From NCBI GenBank assembly GCA_015680685.1, contig MNCI01006676.1, positions 39,719 to 103,718 on the forward strand: DNA of 64,000 nucleotides. The letters are read 5' to 3'. Source of the stretch: Gnetum montanum. Taxonomy: Eukaryota; Streptophyta; Gnetopsida; Gnetales; Gnetaceae. Position 1 is the stretch's first letter. Every line of letters starts with the position of its first letter. Below, piece after piece: positions 23,901 to 31,462 of this stretch. Both the position numbers and the translations under genes were made by a program. The notes under the pieces are model-generated. The model did no database searches. It had not been told where the DNA came from and saw only the letters and a list, made by a program, of their open reading frames with translations.

Positions 23901-26900
23901 GATTAGAGCATGTGGCTTGTTGTCTACAAGTTACAAGTTCAATTCCAAGAGATATGTTGAGACTTGCACCACTTGGGAGAATGGTAAAAAATATATATAT
24001 TCAGGGACTATAACATCAAGACAGAAAGTCACAGAAAATTAGTATCAAATCTTTTGCCTACACTAATGGGTTGGCCAAAGTTGGTGGAATAAAGGTACCA
24101 AGATGATGATTTAAAAACTATCTCCTAATATGCAGTGGCATGGTTAGGAAGCATCCTGTTGGAAAATTTTTGATATTATTACATGCATTAAAATGTCTTG
24201 TCTAATACCCTGTATTTGAAGCTCAGAAATATCAACTCTGTATGGAATGTATATCTGTATTAGCTCATTTACCAATTAAAATTATATATTCTAATGGAGA
24301 GTTCAGGTATTTCTTACATGCTGATTTTCTTTCTTTTTTCCAAATCTTTATCCTACATTCTGTTTAATATTACAGACTAGATAAGCAACCTTGAAATAAA
24401 TACCTTAGATTTTAGATTATTTTTCCAGGCTGATTTTGACAAATGATTTTGTATTCCTGCAGAGTTGCTCAGAAACCTGTTGGTATCCTCAATGTCAAGG
24501 TTATGAGAGCAACAAACTTAAAGAAGATGGATATTATAGGTAAATCTGATCCATATGTGAAGTTAAAGTTGACAGGAGACAGGCTGTCATCAAGGAAAAC
24601 AAGCGTGAAAATGAAGACTCTTGATCCTGTATGGAATGAATCATTCAATTTCAGTGTAAAAGATCCTCAAGCACAAGCTCTTGAGCTTCATGCATATGAT
24701 TGGGACAAGGCATTATCTCTCTCTTTCTCTCTACACACACATATTTAAAATATCTATGATATTCCTGTAAACTCAGTTGATGTTGTCTGTGCAGATGAGT
24801 GCACATGACAAACTAGGAATGCAAATAATTCCATTGAAGTATATTGTTGCCGGTGAAACAAAATCGTTCACGCTTGATCTGATGAAAACTTTGGATCCAA
24901 ACAATCAAAGCACAAAACAACGTGGGAAAATCACAGTTGAATTAACTTATAACCCTTTTAAGGAGACTGACAGCATTCCCAGTTTTAAGGATCCTCAAAG
25001 TATGATTGAAAGGTCTTTTGATACTTCAACAGACCAGCAAGGTGTGCTAGTAGTTTCTGTACATGGCGCAAAGGATCTTGAAGGGAGACATCATACCAAT
25101 CCTTTTGTGAAAATTATCTTCATGGGAGAGGAGAGGAGGACTAAGGTGGGTATTATTTTATTCCTTTTAAATCTGAATTGACAAGATTTTTAAAGAATGT
25201 TGCACTTCATAGAGATTAATTTTTGCAAGTTTTTATTCTCCAGGCACTTAAAAATAACAGGGATCCAAAGTGGGATCAAAATTTTGAGTTCATGTGTCAA
25301 AACATATCATCAAACGAGAAACTTATGATACAGGTTTTCAGTAAGCGTATTGGGTTTTCTTTCCATTCAAAGGTATGAATTTGATCAGAAATGTTTTAAA
25401 GCTAGAACTAGGACAGTAATAGCTGAAATTGTTTTAAATTGTAATGATAGACATGGATGTCCAAAGATACTGTTGAAAGTAACAAAAAAGTTATGAATGG
25501 TAGAACTACAATAATAAGGTTATCCTTGAAACCTTGGCAGTTTTGGTATATCATGTGTTTACTGTCTATTATGAATGTTTAAATTCTAATATTTTTAAAT
25601 TTGAGAAAAAAAATTTCTACTGATTTTGAAGAGGATGGTTCAAGTGGGTTCGTACATTAACTAATTAGAAAACTTGTTAAGTAATAAGGCTAGTTGTTCA
25701 TGATAACAACTGAATTAAACTAAAATTTGTTCTATCTTCAAGGTACAATTGCCAATATTTCACGAGTATATCAAATGTGTCCAATGATCTTGTAGATTAA
25801 ACTTCCAATGTCTTCAAGATATTACTCTAGGACCAATGATGACATTCTAAATAATTTATATAAAATTTTGCACGTAATATTCTAATTATATCCAAAAAAG
25901 TGAGTTTCACAATATTTCAAAAAGAAAATGATGTTCATCATCTATTACCTAGAGTAAGCCAAGTCTATATACTTAAATCTTCTTGTTGTACATTCTTCTA
26001 TCTTTTGATTTCAACTCTAAGATAATAACATCACATTCGTACTCTACTAATCACTGTTTTCGTCTACATGAAAATTCTTACATTTAGGTAGTCTACTTTT
26101 CTTCAAGCTTCCAAATTTTTGTAATCTTTTTGTTCTAGTGTGACTTTATTTTTAGTTTTTTAATGTTTCTGTTTTCTTGTTCTGAAATTTGTTGTAGTGA
26201 TGAGAGATATTAGGTAATGTGAATGGAAGACTCTAAGATAATAATATCACATTCATACTATACTAATCACTGTTTTTGTCTGCATAAAAATTCGTACATT
26301 TAGGTAATCTACTTTTCTTCAAGCTTCAAAAGTTTTGTAATCTATTTGTTCTGGTGTAACTTTGTTTTTAGTTTTTTTAATGTTTCTGTTCTCTTCTTCT
26401 GAAATTTGTTGTAGTGATGAGAGATAGTAGGCAATGTGAATGGAGGACTCTGAATATTGAGTAGTATAAGAGTGACTTGAGTGGAGATTGTGAGTGAAAA
26501 CTTGATAGACTTGATTTCTTTATTTAAAAATCTTTTTCTTTTTCATTCTTCATCACGGTTCATTCAAATACAAGTGATAGACGACCCAACAATATAATAC
26601 TTGCTTTTGGGATTGATATACATCATGTGAGACCCTTATATTTTGGAACCAAAATACAGAAATTGTCCTTTTAGGCATGTTTTGAGACCATAATATCCTG
26701 TGTGCGCCCCTTTACTTTTAAAAGATCTTCAAATTCTGCCTAAAGAAGACATGTTCTAAAAATGCATTACTATTTAAAGGCCTACCTTTTCTAATACACT
26801 TAACAGTAGAAATAGAGCTTCTTTTGATCTTTAGCTTTCTTCAAATACTGCTTGACAAATTTCTGGTTTACAATCTTGCAAAAGAAATTGAGGGCTTTCT

Positions 26901-29244
26901 ATTATATTTAAATCCTAAATGGCCTATTTTTGTAATCACAGCTTTTCTTTGCAGTATTAGCCTTGTGTTGAGTATTCATAACTACCTTTGTTGAGGGATT
27001 TGATAATGAGTTCGAAATTGGTGCATTGTTTTAGCTTCCAATGGTAATGTGTAGCCTCTTAAAAACAAAATTGCATAGGGAATTTAAATTTTGATGTTAA
27101 AATTTTCTAACAAAAGTTGTTTCTTAATCTTTTCTACCTTTTTACAAGAATCCTTAACTGATCCTAAATTCCAATGACACATGCATATAAAATTGTAGGT
27201 TGTACAAATAATTTGGAACAAAAATTTTTTATTCATGCCCAAATATTCTCTATTGCAACTGCTTTTTATTGCATAAAATCCTTTACAATCAGCTGAACTC
27301 TTTGGGATGCTATTTGTAGTTTTGAGAGTTCCACAATTTCAATTCGTCTGTTATTGATCCAAACATTATGATCTCTCTTCTTTGTTGTATTTATAAGAAA
27401 AAAGGTAATCAAAACATTCTGCTCCATCCTTGAATGCTTACTGAACTTGTCTAATACCTGCAACATTTTTTGCAACCGTTTATAAGATTTCATAATTAGT
27501 ACCACACCATCTCAAAAATCAGAAGGCATACTAGGGGTTGACTCACTCGTAGCATATTGATTATGCACGTGTTGGATTTAACTTTCTAGATTATCAACAA
27601 AACTTTCAAACAGTGTGTGACAGTGGAGTGTTGAGTTTTAACTTTTATATTTTTAAAGAATTTGCAGGATTCTGTGGGTTTTATATTCTTTAACAATTTG
27701 TGAATGGCATTGAGCAATTTGGAATTGGCATTAAGATCAATAATTCTCCTCATGCCTAAATAATAATGCTTTGCAAATTTAACAAAATCAGACAAATGTG
27801 TTTCTTTGCCTACCCTTAGTCGGCTTTCTACAAAAATATCAGAGTAATCAATCTACGATGGAGTGTTTTCTCGTGAAAGGCTATGCGCAAATTGTTTTCG
27901 TTTGCCCAATTCTATAATCTTTTGTTCAAAATGGGACCCACTAATTTGGCAAATACATTGTCAACCGTTTTTAATCTATGGTTATTCAACTTATCACTTA
28001 TTTTGAAGTTTAAGTTCATCTTTCAGCTTTTTCTATCCTTTTGCATCTACTGCATTAATATCTAGTGGTCCAGTTTTTCGACATGTAACCTTTAAACCTT
28101 GTATTCTATGTTATGTTGTCATATAGCTACGTCACCGATGAGAACGTAGCCCAATTAGCAATATGGTTGCTCTGTAAGCAATTGGTTTGTGAGTCTAAGT
28201 TACACTTAAAAGGAATGACTATGTTTGTTGTGTAATTGCCTAAATTCTATCAATGTATTGTACTAGCTATACATCATGAAAGCACATGATCTACTTTTAA
28301 TTCCGACAAACCTTCATGTCGCAATAGTAAGCAGTTGGACTGGAGCTTGGTTTAAAAGCTTATATACCTTTAAGTTAAGTCTTATGATTATAAGTTGATG
28401 TGGAAATTTTAAATTAGATTGTTCAAGAAAAACTACTATTTATTAGTATTCTTCTATATTTTTTGTTGAATACAAAAGGCATTGTCTAAAACCATTTTAG
28501 AACAACATTTTAATATTCAGGAAACATGATTCATGGTTATATTGGAGATTTTTTAAAATTTACAATATATTAAATATTTTAATTTCATAAAATTATGTTA
28601 AAATTTAAAGTTATACAATCGCACTCAAATTTGTTGTACTAGCTCCATTTTTTTAACTTCAACCATCACTAACATTCTTCAGTGAGTCCTAATGATGACT
28701 TAGTATGCATAAAACTTGTTAGTATGCTGTTTCACCAGTTAAGTACTTTCTTGTTTATTTTGTTGGTTTGTGGATTCGTGCTAGATGCAGCATCAATTCG
28801 ATGTTCATTGTATTGTAGTGAATTATAATTATACTTCAAAGCTAAGAAGAATTATATACAATTGAATGAGGTAAAGCTTGTTGGCAATGCTTGTGAATTG
28901 ATTTCAAATAGATTACTGGTAGTCAAGTTTCAATCCCAACGGGGAACAGGTTATAATTCTTGTGAAAGAAATAGTAATGGCTGAAATTGAATTTTGTCCA
29001 ACGGATCCCCTAAACTTAAGCTTGATTTCAATTTCTATGTTGTAAATATATGGTAAGGAAGCCGGCTCCTTGAAATCTTTTGAATTACAGTAATTAACCC
29101 GGTAATTGAATGTTGCAGGAACTTTTGGGATTTGTGGAGATAAATCTATCCGATGTGGTGTACAACAGGCGTATCAATGATACCTACAATCTTATCGATT
29201 CCAAAAATGGAGAAATTCATGTTGAGCTGGAATGGAAAACCTGA
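5820..29244 (+). CDS. SYT: Synaptotagmin-like protein (SMP-C2A-C2B), 5' exons outside window
   Basis: Eight exons join in frame into about 408 residues ending at a TGA: 5820-5938, 6027-6128, 6222-6296, 22524-22600, 24463-24709, 24795-25145, 25244-25372, 29119-29244. Residues ~1-120 are the C-terminal half of the SMP lipid-transfer domain (VDLQV, ISLKPLVPAFPCFSRV, DFGLKL.GADLMAIP, IKDQVAQLYLWP). Residues ~131-262 are C2A, and ~290-400 are C2B, ending IDSKNGEIHVELEWKT. Plant synaptotagmins are ER membrane proteins that bridge ER and plasma membrane at contact sites and act in membrane repair and trafficking. The missing N-terminus should hold the membrane anchor and first half of SMP. C2A keeps acidic loop residues (KKMDIIGKSDPY; DWDKMSAHDK). 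C2B lacks most of them (HHTNPF; SKRIGFSFHSKE), so it is probably calcium-independent. Sequence by eye is nearest the Arabidopsis SYT1-SYT3 group. Confidence 0.95.
6027..6128 (+). CDS. SYT: Synaptotagmin exon b (SMP domain)
   Basis: 102 bases, phase 0 at both ends, flanked by tttcag and GAAGAG|gt. It reads LVDLQVSILPRISLKPLVPA then FPCFSRVSVSLMEE, a highly conserved SMP block. Intron before it is 88 bases. Confidence 0.95.
6222..6296 (+). CDS. SYT: Synaptotagmin exon c (SMP domain)
   Basis: 75 bases, phase 0 at both ends, flanked by atgcag and GTCCAG|gt. It reads PDIDFGLKLCGADLMAIP then LVYRSVQ. The next intron is 16,227 bases long. Confidence 0.95.
6565..7790 (-). mobile_element. Poly(A)-tailed reverse-strand insertion of unknown family
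   Basis: A run of about 15 T at 6578-6592 looks like the poly(A) tail of an element inserted on the - strand. Reading that strand from about 7620 gives an Ala/Glu/Arg-rich, coiled-coil-like protein (EGSDSIVGQDASVELLCMAK, EKARNEERK, HMEAQFGEKEIEMMRQHE) with a stop and frameshift, followed by an 80-codon frame at 6915-7157. No reverse transcriptase or endonuclease is seen. It may be a LINE 3' piece, a non-autonomous retroelement or a retrotransposed transcript. It is GC-richer than the surrounding intron. The 5' limit near 7790 is a guess. Confidence 0.45.
7800..8254 (+). repeat. Tandem duplication inside the large intron, second copy split by a LINE
   Basis: About 135 bases at 7800-7935 recur at 8119-8254 (shared text includes gagtataacctttc and aatataaaaaactatac) with scattered changes and a spacing of about 319 bases. 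The second copy stops at cctcttaacttt and resumes after the LINE at 12765 with actcttaactttatttagtt, as the first copy does at 7922. The duplication therefore predates the LINE. Confidence 0.8.
8492..9170 (+). pseudogene. LINE ORF1 remnant (DUF4283-like)
   Basis: Successive frames read LLGKFVLEGVRPRMDLI, WGLENVQVRTLVDDRLWFVF, then after a GA-repeat frameshift GACGLALVPWRPRAHRDADL, WILDLPLEFW and GLFGEFIKFDSF, and later LGSKDRVNKVV. The order and text match ORF1 of the LINE at 3326-4177. The poly-GA run at 8768-8782 is where the frame is lost. A glycine-rich lead-in starts near 8290. No complete zinc knuckle was found downstream. Confidence 0.8.
9779..11730 (+). pseudogene. LINE ORF2 remnant: endonuclease start, reverse transcriptase, zf-RVT
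   Basis: Starts MKILSWNCRGQSTSYK at 9779, then CDVVCLQEMKI, an endonuclease opening. Most of the endonuclease is missing and RT begins near 10150. RT blocks: SRIVFIPKV, LGMCVKLDIKKAYCSI (near 10495), GDPLSPYLFILAINTL (near 10690), YVDDTMIFSW (near 10810, both catalytic Asp kept), LYLGLPMFAW, then VEKVDQII. The zf-RVT region at 11520-11705 reads LKVFLWLVNHDELPVQ, ARGLHISDTCLLF and ALETVHHFVYQC. Stops such as TAG in place of Gln occur throughout. Confidence 0.87.
11874..12600 (+). pseudogene. Extra domain downstream of LINE RT, plant-mobile-domain-like
   Basis: A 132-codon open frame from 11874 reads MVAMGWTPTFEPNCAGF, VGWADVVQLLRGDLDMV, WHGVATMFRGTHILLTEEAL and LGAPTSGEVILPVGRGF. Other frames continue to about 12400 (HFLEMFEVG, FAKVFL). 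The pattern of a short folded block with a 'RG..ILLTEEALA..LGAP' core resembles the gag-like or 'putative plant transposon/plant mobile domain' proteins found in large plant retroelements. It lies between zf-RVT and the poly(A) tail, so it appears to be part of the LINE. The relationship is by eye only and could be wrong. Confidence 0.45.
12779..13400 (+). other. Intron sequence with RTE-type 3' tail similarity
   Basis: The segment 12827-12980 resembles the sequence after the RTE fragment at 39600 (shared ggtttgcaagcataaagaa at 12856-12874 and 39623-39641, then ttaatacttattt). The rest, including an open frame at 13045-13278, is AT-rich and unrecognised. Confidence 0.45.
13400..14480 (+). pseudogene. 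Third LINE fragment: RT C-terminus and zf-RVT
   Basis: Reads LWDKVLPKL, LANWKDFFLS, then in other frames FIWQGQENQGRFHMVK and ARPKRCG (the L1 'FLW.G......LVSW...PK..GGLGI' block), then KMGDELPLVTNWI and, near 14270-14420, SFLWQMVDKASLTWDNLQ with NESISNIFWDFL, which is a zf-RVT pattern. It is a 5'-truncated, frameshifted L1 tail on the + strand, different in sequence from the other two LINEs. Confidence 0.6.
14480..16500. other. Large-intron sequence, not recognised
   Basis: A T-rich patch lies at 14880-15150 and a short duplication (atgctatagagatcc) near 14802-14830. From 15240 the base composition becomes more even and looks like old coding sequence, but every frame is broken and I could not name a family. 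Confidence 0.4.
16521..16964 (+). repeat. Tandem repeat, three units of about 154 bases
   Basis: Units begin at 16521, 16674 and 16829, each opening with aaaattgcaa.gtccattt and containing aactccaccttgggtttg.tgcattgg. Units 2 and 3 are closer to each other than to unit 1. Confidence 0.88.
16965..19380. other. Large-intron sequence, not recognised
   Basis: Short open frames on both strands (for example - strand 18081-18323, and + strand 18152-18424, overlapping it) have no motif I recognise. The sequence looks like decayed transposon but no catalytic signature is visible. Confidence 0.35.
19380..19560 (+). repeat. Tandem repeat, two units of about 100 bases
   Basis: Two units sharing agcttttctagttag-type text, gaa.acttgatc and caaaggcttagggtgtgt.t, each ending attaataaata. 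A third shorter block (gaagcctttctagttagc) at the start makes the first boundary soft. Confidence 0.7.
19580..20400 (-). pseudogene. LINE reverse-transcriptase fragment
   Basis: The - strand reads NANDTMLVIKANVSKSIEF and MDLLSKASKLEVH.HKCIIY, which fits the L1 RT segment FADDTLL......L...SGLKIN..KS with FADD changed to NAND. LQCFHRMAFILRDSLVQLP follows. The piece contains the 227-base duplication described separately. Sequence beyond 20200 on the same strand is too decayed to assign. Confidence 0.5.
19633..20086 (+). repeat. Near-perfect tandem duplication, period 227
   Basis: The segment 19633-19859 is repeated at 19860-20086. I count about four base differences, so the duplication is much younger than the transposons around it, which are riddled with changes. 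Confidence 0.9.
20682..21430 (+). mobile_element. LTR-retrotransposon LTR (solo or truncated)
   Basis: Begins TGATGAGAACATCACC at 20682, like the TGATGAG ends of the elements at 46-63 kb. It has a TATA box (tataaata, 21086-21093) and a poly(A) signal (aataaa, 21327-21332), spaced as in an LTR. A cluster of dyad motifs (gggacgtccc near 20930, then aggatgtccc, agatgtccc and gagacatcc) lies just upstream of the TATA box. The right end is not clear (possibly near 21419) and no primer site follows, so this is a solo or truncated LTR. Confidence 0.6.
21610..21900 (-). pseudogene. L1 endonuclease fragment
   Basis: The - strand reads INVHVPSANYGKKNLKKKNY, TIIMGYFNVVMSSTEHSMGK and VEVPLTGGMSTWRRPFEGRK. 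This matches the L1 endonuclease run 'Y.P......K..W.......GDFN.V....E..G' and 'DLPL.GG.FTW', with GDFN changed to GYFN. One frame stays open for 84 codons. Confidence 0.6.
21901..22180 (-). pseudogene. RTE-clade LINE fragment
   Basis: The - strand reads resemble RTE RT C-terminal text (K.NGKFYSTTIRLLILYGVEC), as at 40180-40260 on the + strand. It runs directly into the L1 endonuclease fragment at lower coordinates, so two LINE clades are joined here. Confidence 0.5.
22181..22523 (+). other. End of the 16.2-kb intron
   Basis: AT-rich intron sequence leading to the acceptor at 22523. No feature beyond the acceptor was found. Confidence 0.6.
22524..22600 (+). CDS. SYT: Synaptotagmin exon d (end of SMP)
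   Basis: 77 bases after a tag acceptor, ending CCAAG|gtatgc and splitting an Arg codon. It reads DIIKDQVAQLYLWPNTLEVP then IIDDP. It lies alone between a 16.2-kb and a 1.9-kb intron. Confidence 0.94.
22601..24462 (+). other. Intron between exons d and e
   Basis: AT-rich. Open frames at 22749-23054 and 23096-23284 are unrecognised and overlap antisense frames. A tRNA-like SINE head lies at 23886-23951. Confidence 0.55.
23886..24000 (+). mobile_element. tRNA-derived SINE-like element
   Basis: An A-box-like tagcttacttgattagagc at 23891-23909 is followed about 25 bases later by a B-box-like agttcaattcc at 23936-23946, as in a tRNA gene or the head of a tRNA-derived SINE. The sequence then passes to an A/T-rich tail near 23985. 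It does not fold as an intact tRNA by eye. Confidence 0.5.
24463..24709 (+). CDS. SYT: Synaptotagmin exon e (first part of C2A), GC donor
   Basis: 247 bases after tcctgcag. It completes the split Arg codon and reads VAQKPVGILNVKVMRATNLK through to LELHAYDWDK. It ends AAG|gcatta, a GC donor in place of GT. The next GT lies beyond an in-frame stop, and the next exon joins in phase 0. Confidence 0.93.
24710..24794 (+). other. GC-AG intron
   Basis: An 85-base intron beginning GC and ending tgtgcag between two well-conserved C2A exons. The exon ends AAG, giving AAG|GCATTA; GC introns usually have a stronger AG|GCAAGT-type donor. Confidence 0.85.
24795..25145 (+). CDS. SYT: Synaptotagmin exon f (end of C2A, linker, start of C2B)
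   Basis: 351 bases, phase 0 at both ends, after tctgtgcag and before ACTAAG|gt. It reads MSAHDKLGMQIIPLKYI, the linker, then QGVLVVSVHGAKDLEGRHHT and MGEERRTK. The 85-base intron before it is the GC-AG one. Confidence 0.95.
25244..25372 (+). CDS. SYT: Synaptotagmin exon g (C2B)
   Basis: 129 bases, phase 0, after tctccag and before TCAAAG|gt. It reads ALKNNRDPKWDQNFEFMCQN then a divergent calcium-loop-3 region (VFSKRIGFSFHSK) with no Asp residues. The next intron is 3746 bases. Confidence 0.94.
26015..26447 (+). repeat. Tandem duplication, period 216, in the last intron
   Basis: Two copies starting at 26015 and 26231, each opening ctctaagataata and containing aatcactgtttt.gtctaca-type text and tgaaatttgttgtagtgatg. 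They are clearly alike with scattered changes. Confidence 0.85.
26448..29118 (+). other. Remainder of the last synaptotagmin intron
   Basis: AT-rich sequence. Antisense open frames at 27266-27505 and 27586-27795 are unrecognised. Possible tRNA-like patches near 28150-28200 and 28890-28940 (agtttcaatccc) are too weak to call. Confidence 0.45.
29119..29244 (+). CDS. SYT: Synaptotagmin last exon with stop
   Basis: 126 bases after gttgcag. It reads ELLGFVEINLSDVVYNRRIN then YNLIDSKNGEIHVELEWKT and TGA at 29242-29244. This is the conserved family C-terminus, so the protein is not truncated at this end. Confidence 0.95.
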   Translation, partial: ELLGFVEINLSDVVYNRRINDTYNLIDSKNGEIHVELEWKT

Positions 29245-29480
29245 AGGGAACGGAGTTTGCTTCTGCTACTCAGTTAATCTCTGTTATTCTGTTTGTGAAG
29301 ACCTAACGTTGTACATGACTATGGCACAATCAGACTGCCTAATTTGCGGGATCATATATATGGACTTTTCTTATGCCTGCGTGGCAGTCAAAGAATGGAA
29401 TTCTACTTTTGCTGAGTGTACAGTATCTTTGTAAAATTTACTCTACAAAACAGAAAGCTGAATCTCTTGTCATGTATGTG
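29245..29480 (+). promoter_or_regulatory. Probable 3' UTR of the synaptotagmin gene
   Basis: Sequence after the TGA lacks transposon similarity and is less AT-rich than the intron. No canonical AATAAA was seen close by, so the cleavage site cannot be placed. Confidence 0.5.
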
Positions 29481-29739
29481 AAATATTAACATACCATCTT
29501 GCTTGTCATGTCGGAGACTTTTGCAGTCGTGTGAACTTTACCTTAATCATATGATATTGTTAGCAGTAAATTAGGTCAGACACTTTGCCTGAGATTTGTG
29601 TTGGATAAATCACACATTTTTTTGCACTATGAAAAATTACAAATAAGAAATCAGCAAAATTATGTGCATTATTTTATTACATATGCTTTACCAAAGTGTT
29701 GTGCTGGTACTGCTGGGAGTTTCCCTTTCAAGTCCTCAT

Positions 29740-29805
29740 TTATGTGAGCTTTGAACTTGATACCTTGGGTGCAAAGCATGTGAACCAACTAGTTGAGCTA
29801 CAGCT
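29740..29805 (-). mobile_element. tRNA-derived SINE-like head
   Basis: On the - strand TAGCTCAACTAGTTGG (29785-29800) is a good A box, and about 25 bases on, CAAGTTCAAAGCTC (near 29746-29759) resembles a B box. No complete cloverleaf was seen, so a SINE head or tRNA relic is more likely than a working tRNA gene. Confidence 0.5.
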
Positions 29806-29904
29806 TGTGCTCCATGTTGTCTATTAACTTCCCCCGTTATTATAGTGTATTAAGCTAGTTTTAAAGTTATGAATTAGTGCCAGGCAATAGCACCAAAAAG
29901 GAAG

Positions 29905-30120
29905 TATTGGAACTTTAAAACAAAGTAGATTCCTTCTATCTTTGGTTTTTTTTAAAAAAAGACATGACCAGAAGAGGTCTTGTTTTTTATAGATTACCCT
30001 TCAGCAGAAAGGCAATAGAGGCAGGGAGTACTGGAAATTTAAAACAAAATAGATTCCTTGTATTTTTTTTTAAAAGACGTCGTCAAAAGATCTTGTTTTT
30101 TCTAGGTTACCCTCCCGACT
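29905..30120 (+). repeat. Diverged tandem duplication, period about 120
   Basis: The text ggaa.tttaaaacaaa.tagattcctt occurs at about 29909 and 30030, each followed by a T run, aaaaga.gt and gatcttgtttttt or a close variant. The 137-codon frame at 29964-30377 crosses this and is not convincing as a gene. Confidence 0.6.
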
Positions 30121-30482
30121 TTTCTCAAACAGTTACTCTTTTCGGAGAAATTTTGATTTTTCCGAAATTAAATCAGCTTGATATATTGAACTTGCATCAA
30201 ATTCATGGTGCCTCTAAGAGGAGAGGAGAGCAATGCCACCAAAATAACGAAGCTAGGAATAAAGTTGAGCATTTGTCTTTGTACTTTTTAAATGTTAACC
30301 AAAAAAACTCAATATGTGAAATTCTCCTTACAAATATCACCTACCATCAAGAGCATGGCTTAAAATTTGCCTACTAACTTATGTAACTTATTATTTTGGC
30401 CGAGAGGCCAACACGTCTCATAGGATAGGGGGGAGGGGGGAGTGGATTTGTCGCCCTCCATGTAACGCATCACATGTAGGGG

Positions 30483-31180
30483 AGCCAAAGAGTCACTGCA
30501 GGGGAGTCAAATTTGAAAAGTCAAAAAGCCAAAGAGTCATTGAAAGGGAGCTAAATCTTTATTCGATTGACACCCCTTGACCCTTGGGCTCCCTATTCTT
30601 CTTTTCGTATTTCCTCACATGCATGCACCACGTGCAGAGGAGCCAAAGAGTCACTGCAAGCGAGTTGAATCTCTATTCAATTGATGCCCTTGACCCCTAG
30701 GCTTCCCATTTATCTTTTCGTATTCTCTCATGTGCATGCACTATGTGCAGGGAAGCCAAAGAGTCATTGTAGGGGAGCTGAATCTTTATTCGATTGTAGG
30801 GGAGCCAAAGAGTCACTGTAGAGGAGCCGAATTTCAAAAGTCAAAAAGCCAAAGAGTCACTGTAAGGAAGCTAAATCTCTATTCGATTGAGGCCCCCGAT
30901 CCTTCGGCTCCCCATTCGTCTCTTCGTATTTCCTCACGCGCATGCACCACCTGCAAGGGAGCCAAAGAATCACTGCAGGGAGTTGAATCTCTATTCAATT
31001 GATGCCCTCGACCCATGGGCTCCCCCTTCATCTTTTCGTATTCTCTCATGTGCATGCACCATGTGCAGGGAAGCTAAAGAGTCGATGCAGGGGAGCCAAA
31101 TCTTTATTCGATTGATGCCCCCGACCTTTAGGCTTCCCATTTATTTCTTTGTATTCCTTCACACGTAGGCCCCGACGTGG
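30483..31180 (+). repeat. Higher-order tandem repeat, two ~320-base units
   Basis: The core agccaaagagtca (or close variant) begins at 30483, 30527, 30641, 30754, 30803, 30847, 30960 and 31072. Spacings of 44, 114, 113 and 49 are followed by 44, 113 and 112, so a compound unit (one 44-base subunit, two ~113-base subunits and a joining piece) is repeated at an offset of 318-320 bases. The ~113-base subunit carries tattcgattga, ggctccccatt and catgcaccacgtgcag-type text. It is GC-richer than its flanks. Open frames at 30730-31002 and 30887-31168 are products of the repeat. Confidence 0.88.
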
Positions 31181-31400
31181 GTAACCGATGAATATTTATT
31201 ATTATAAATGATGGGTAATATTGAATAGTTATTATTATTATAAACAGTGACAGTTACGATTACAATGATAATGAATATTTTTTATTATAAACAATGGGTA
31301 ATAATGAATATTTATTATTAATAAAAATGGTACGGTTACGATCATGGTGATGATTAGGGTGATCACGGTTTTGGTGTGGTATAGTATTTATAGATATTGA
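31181..31400 (+). repeat. AT-rich degenerate tandem repeat
   Basis: Several copies of tgaatatttattattataaa-like units alternating with gatgggtaat and acggttacgat. It lies between the higher-order repeat and the Helitron. Confidence 0.55.
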
Positions 31401-31462
31401 ACTTGGGCATTGTCTTACAAGATTAAGAGGTGTAATATTGGAATTTGTGCATTTTCAAAAAC

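Noticed and set aside
24743-24775. Alternative GT donor downstream of synaptotagmin exon e
   Set aside because: Using it would include an in-frame stop and break C2A; the GC donor at 24710 gives a perfect family match.
27266-27795. Antisense ORFs in the last intron
   Set aside because: AT-rich with Lys/Ile/Asn-biased composition and no recognisable domain; probably chance.
30730-31168. Two overlapping 90-93 codon ORFs
   Set aside because: They are generated by the tandem repeat, have repeated text, and show no domain.
30483-31180. CRISPR-like regular repeats
   Set aside because: Subunits are contiguous and similar throughout, with no unique spacers; it is a eukaryotic minisatellite.
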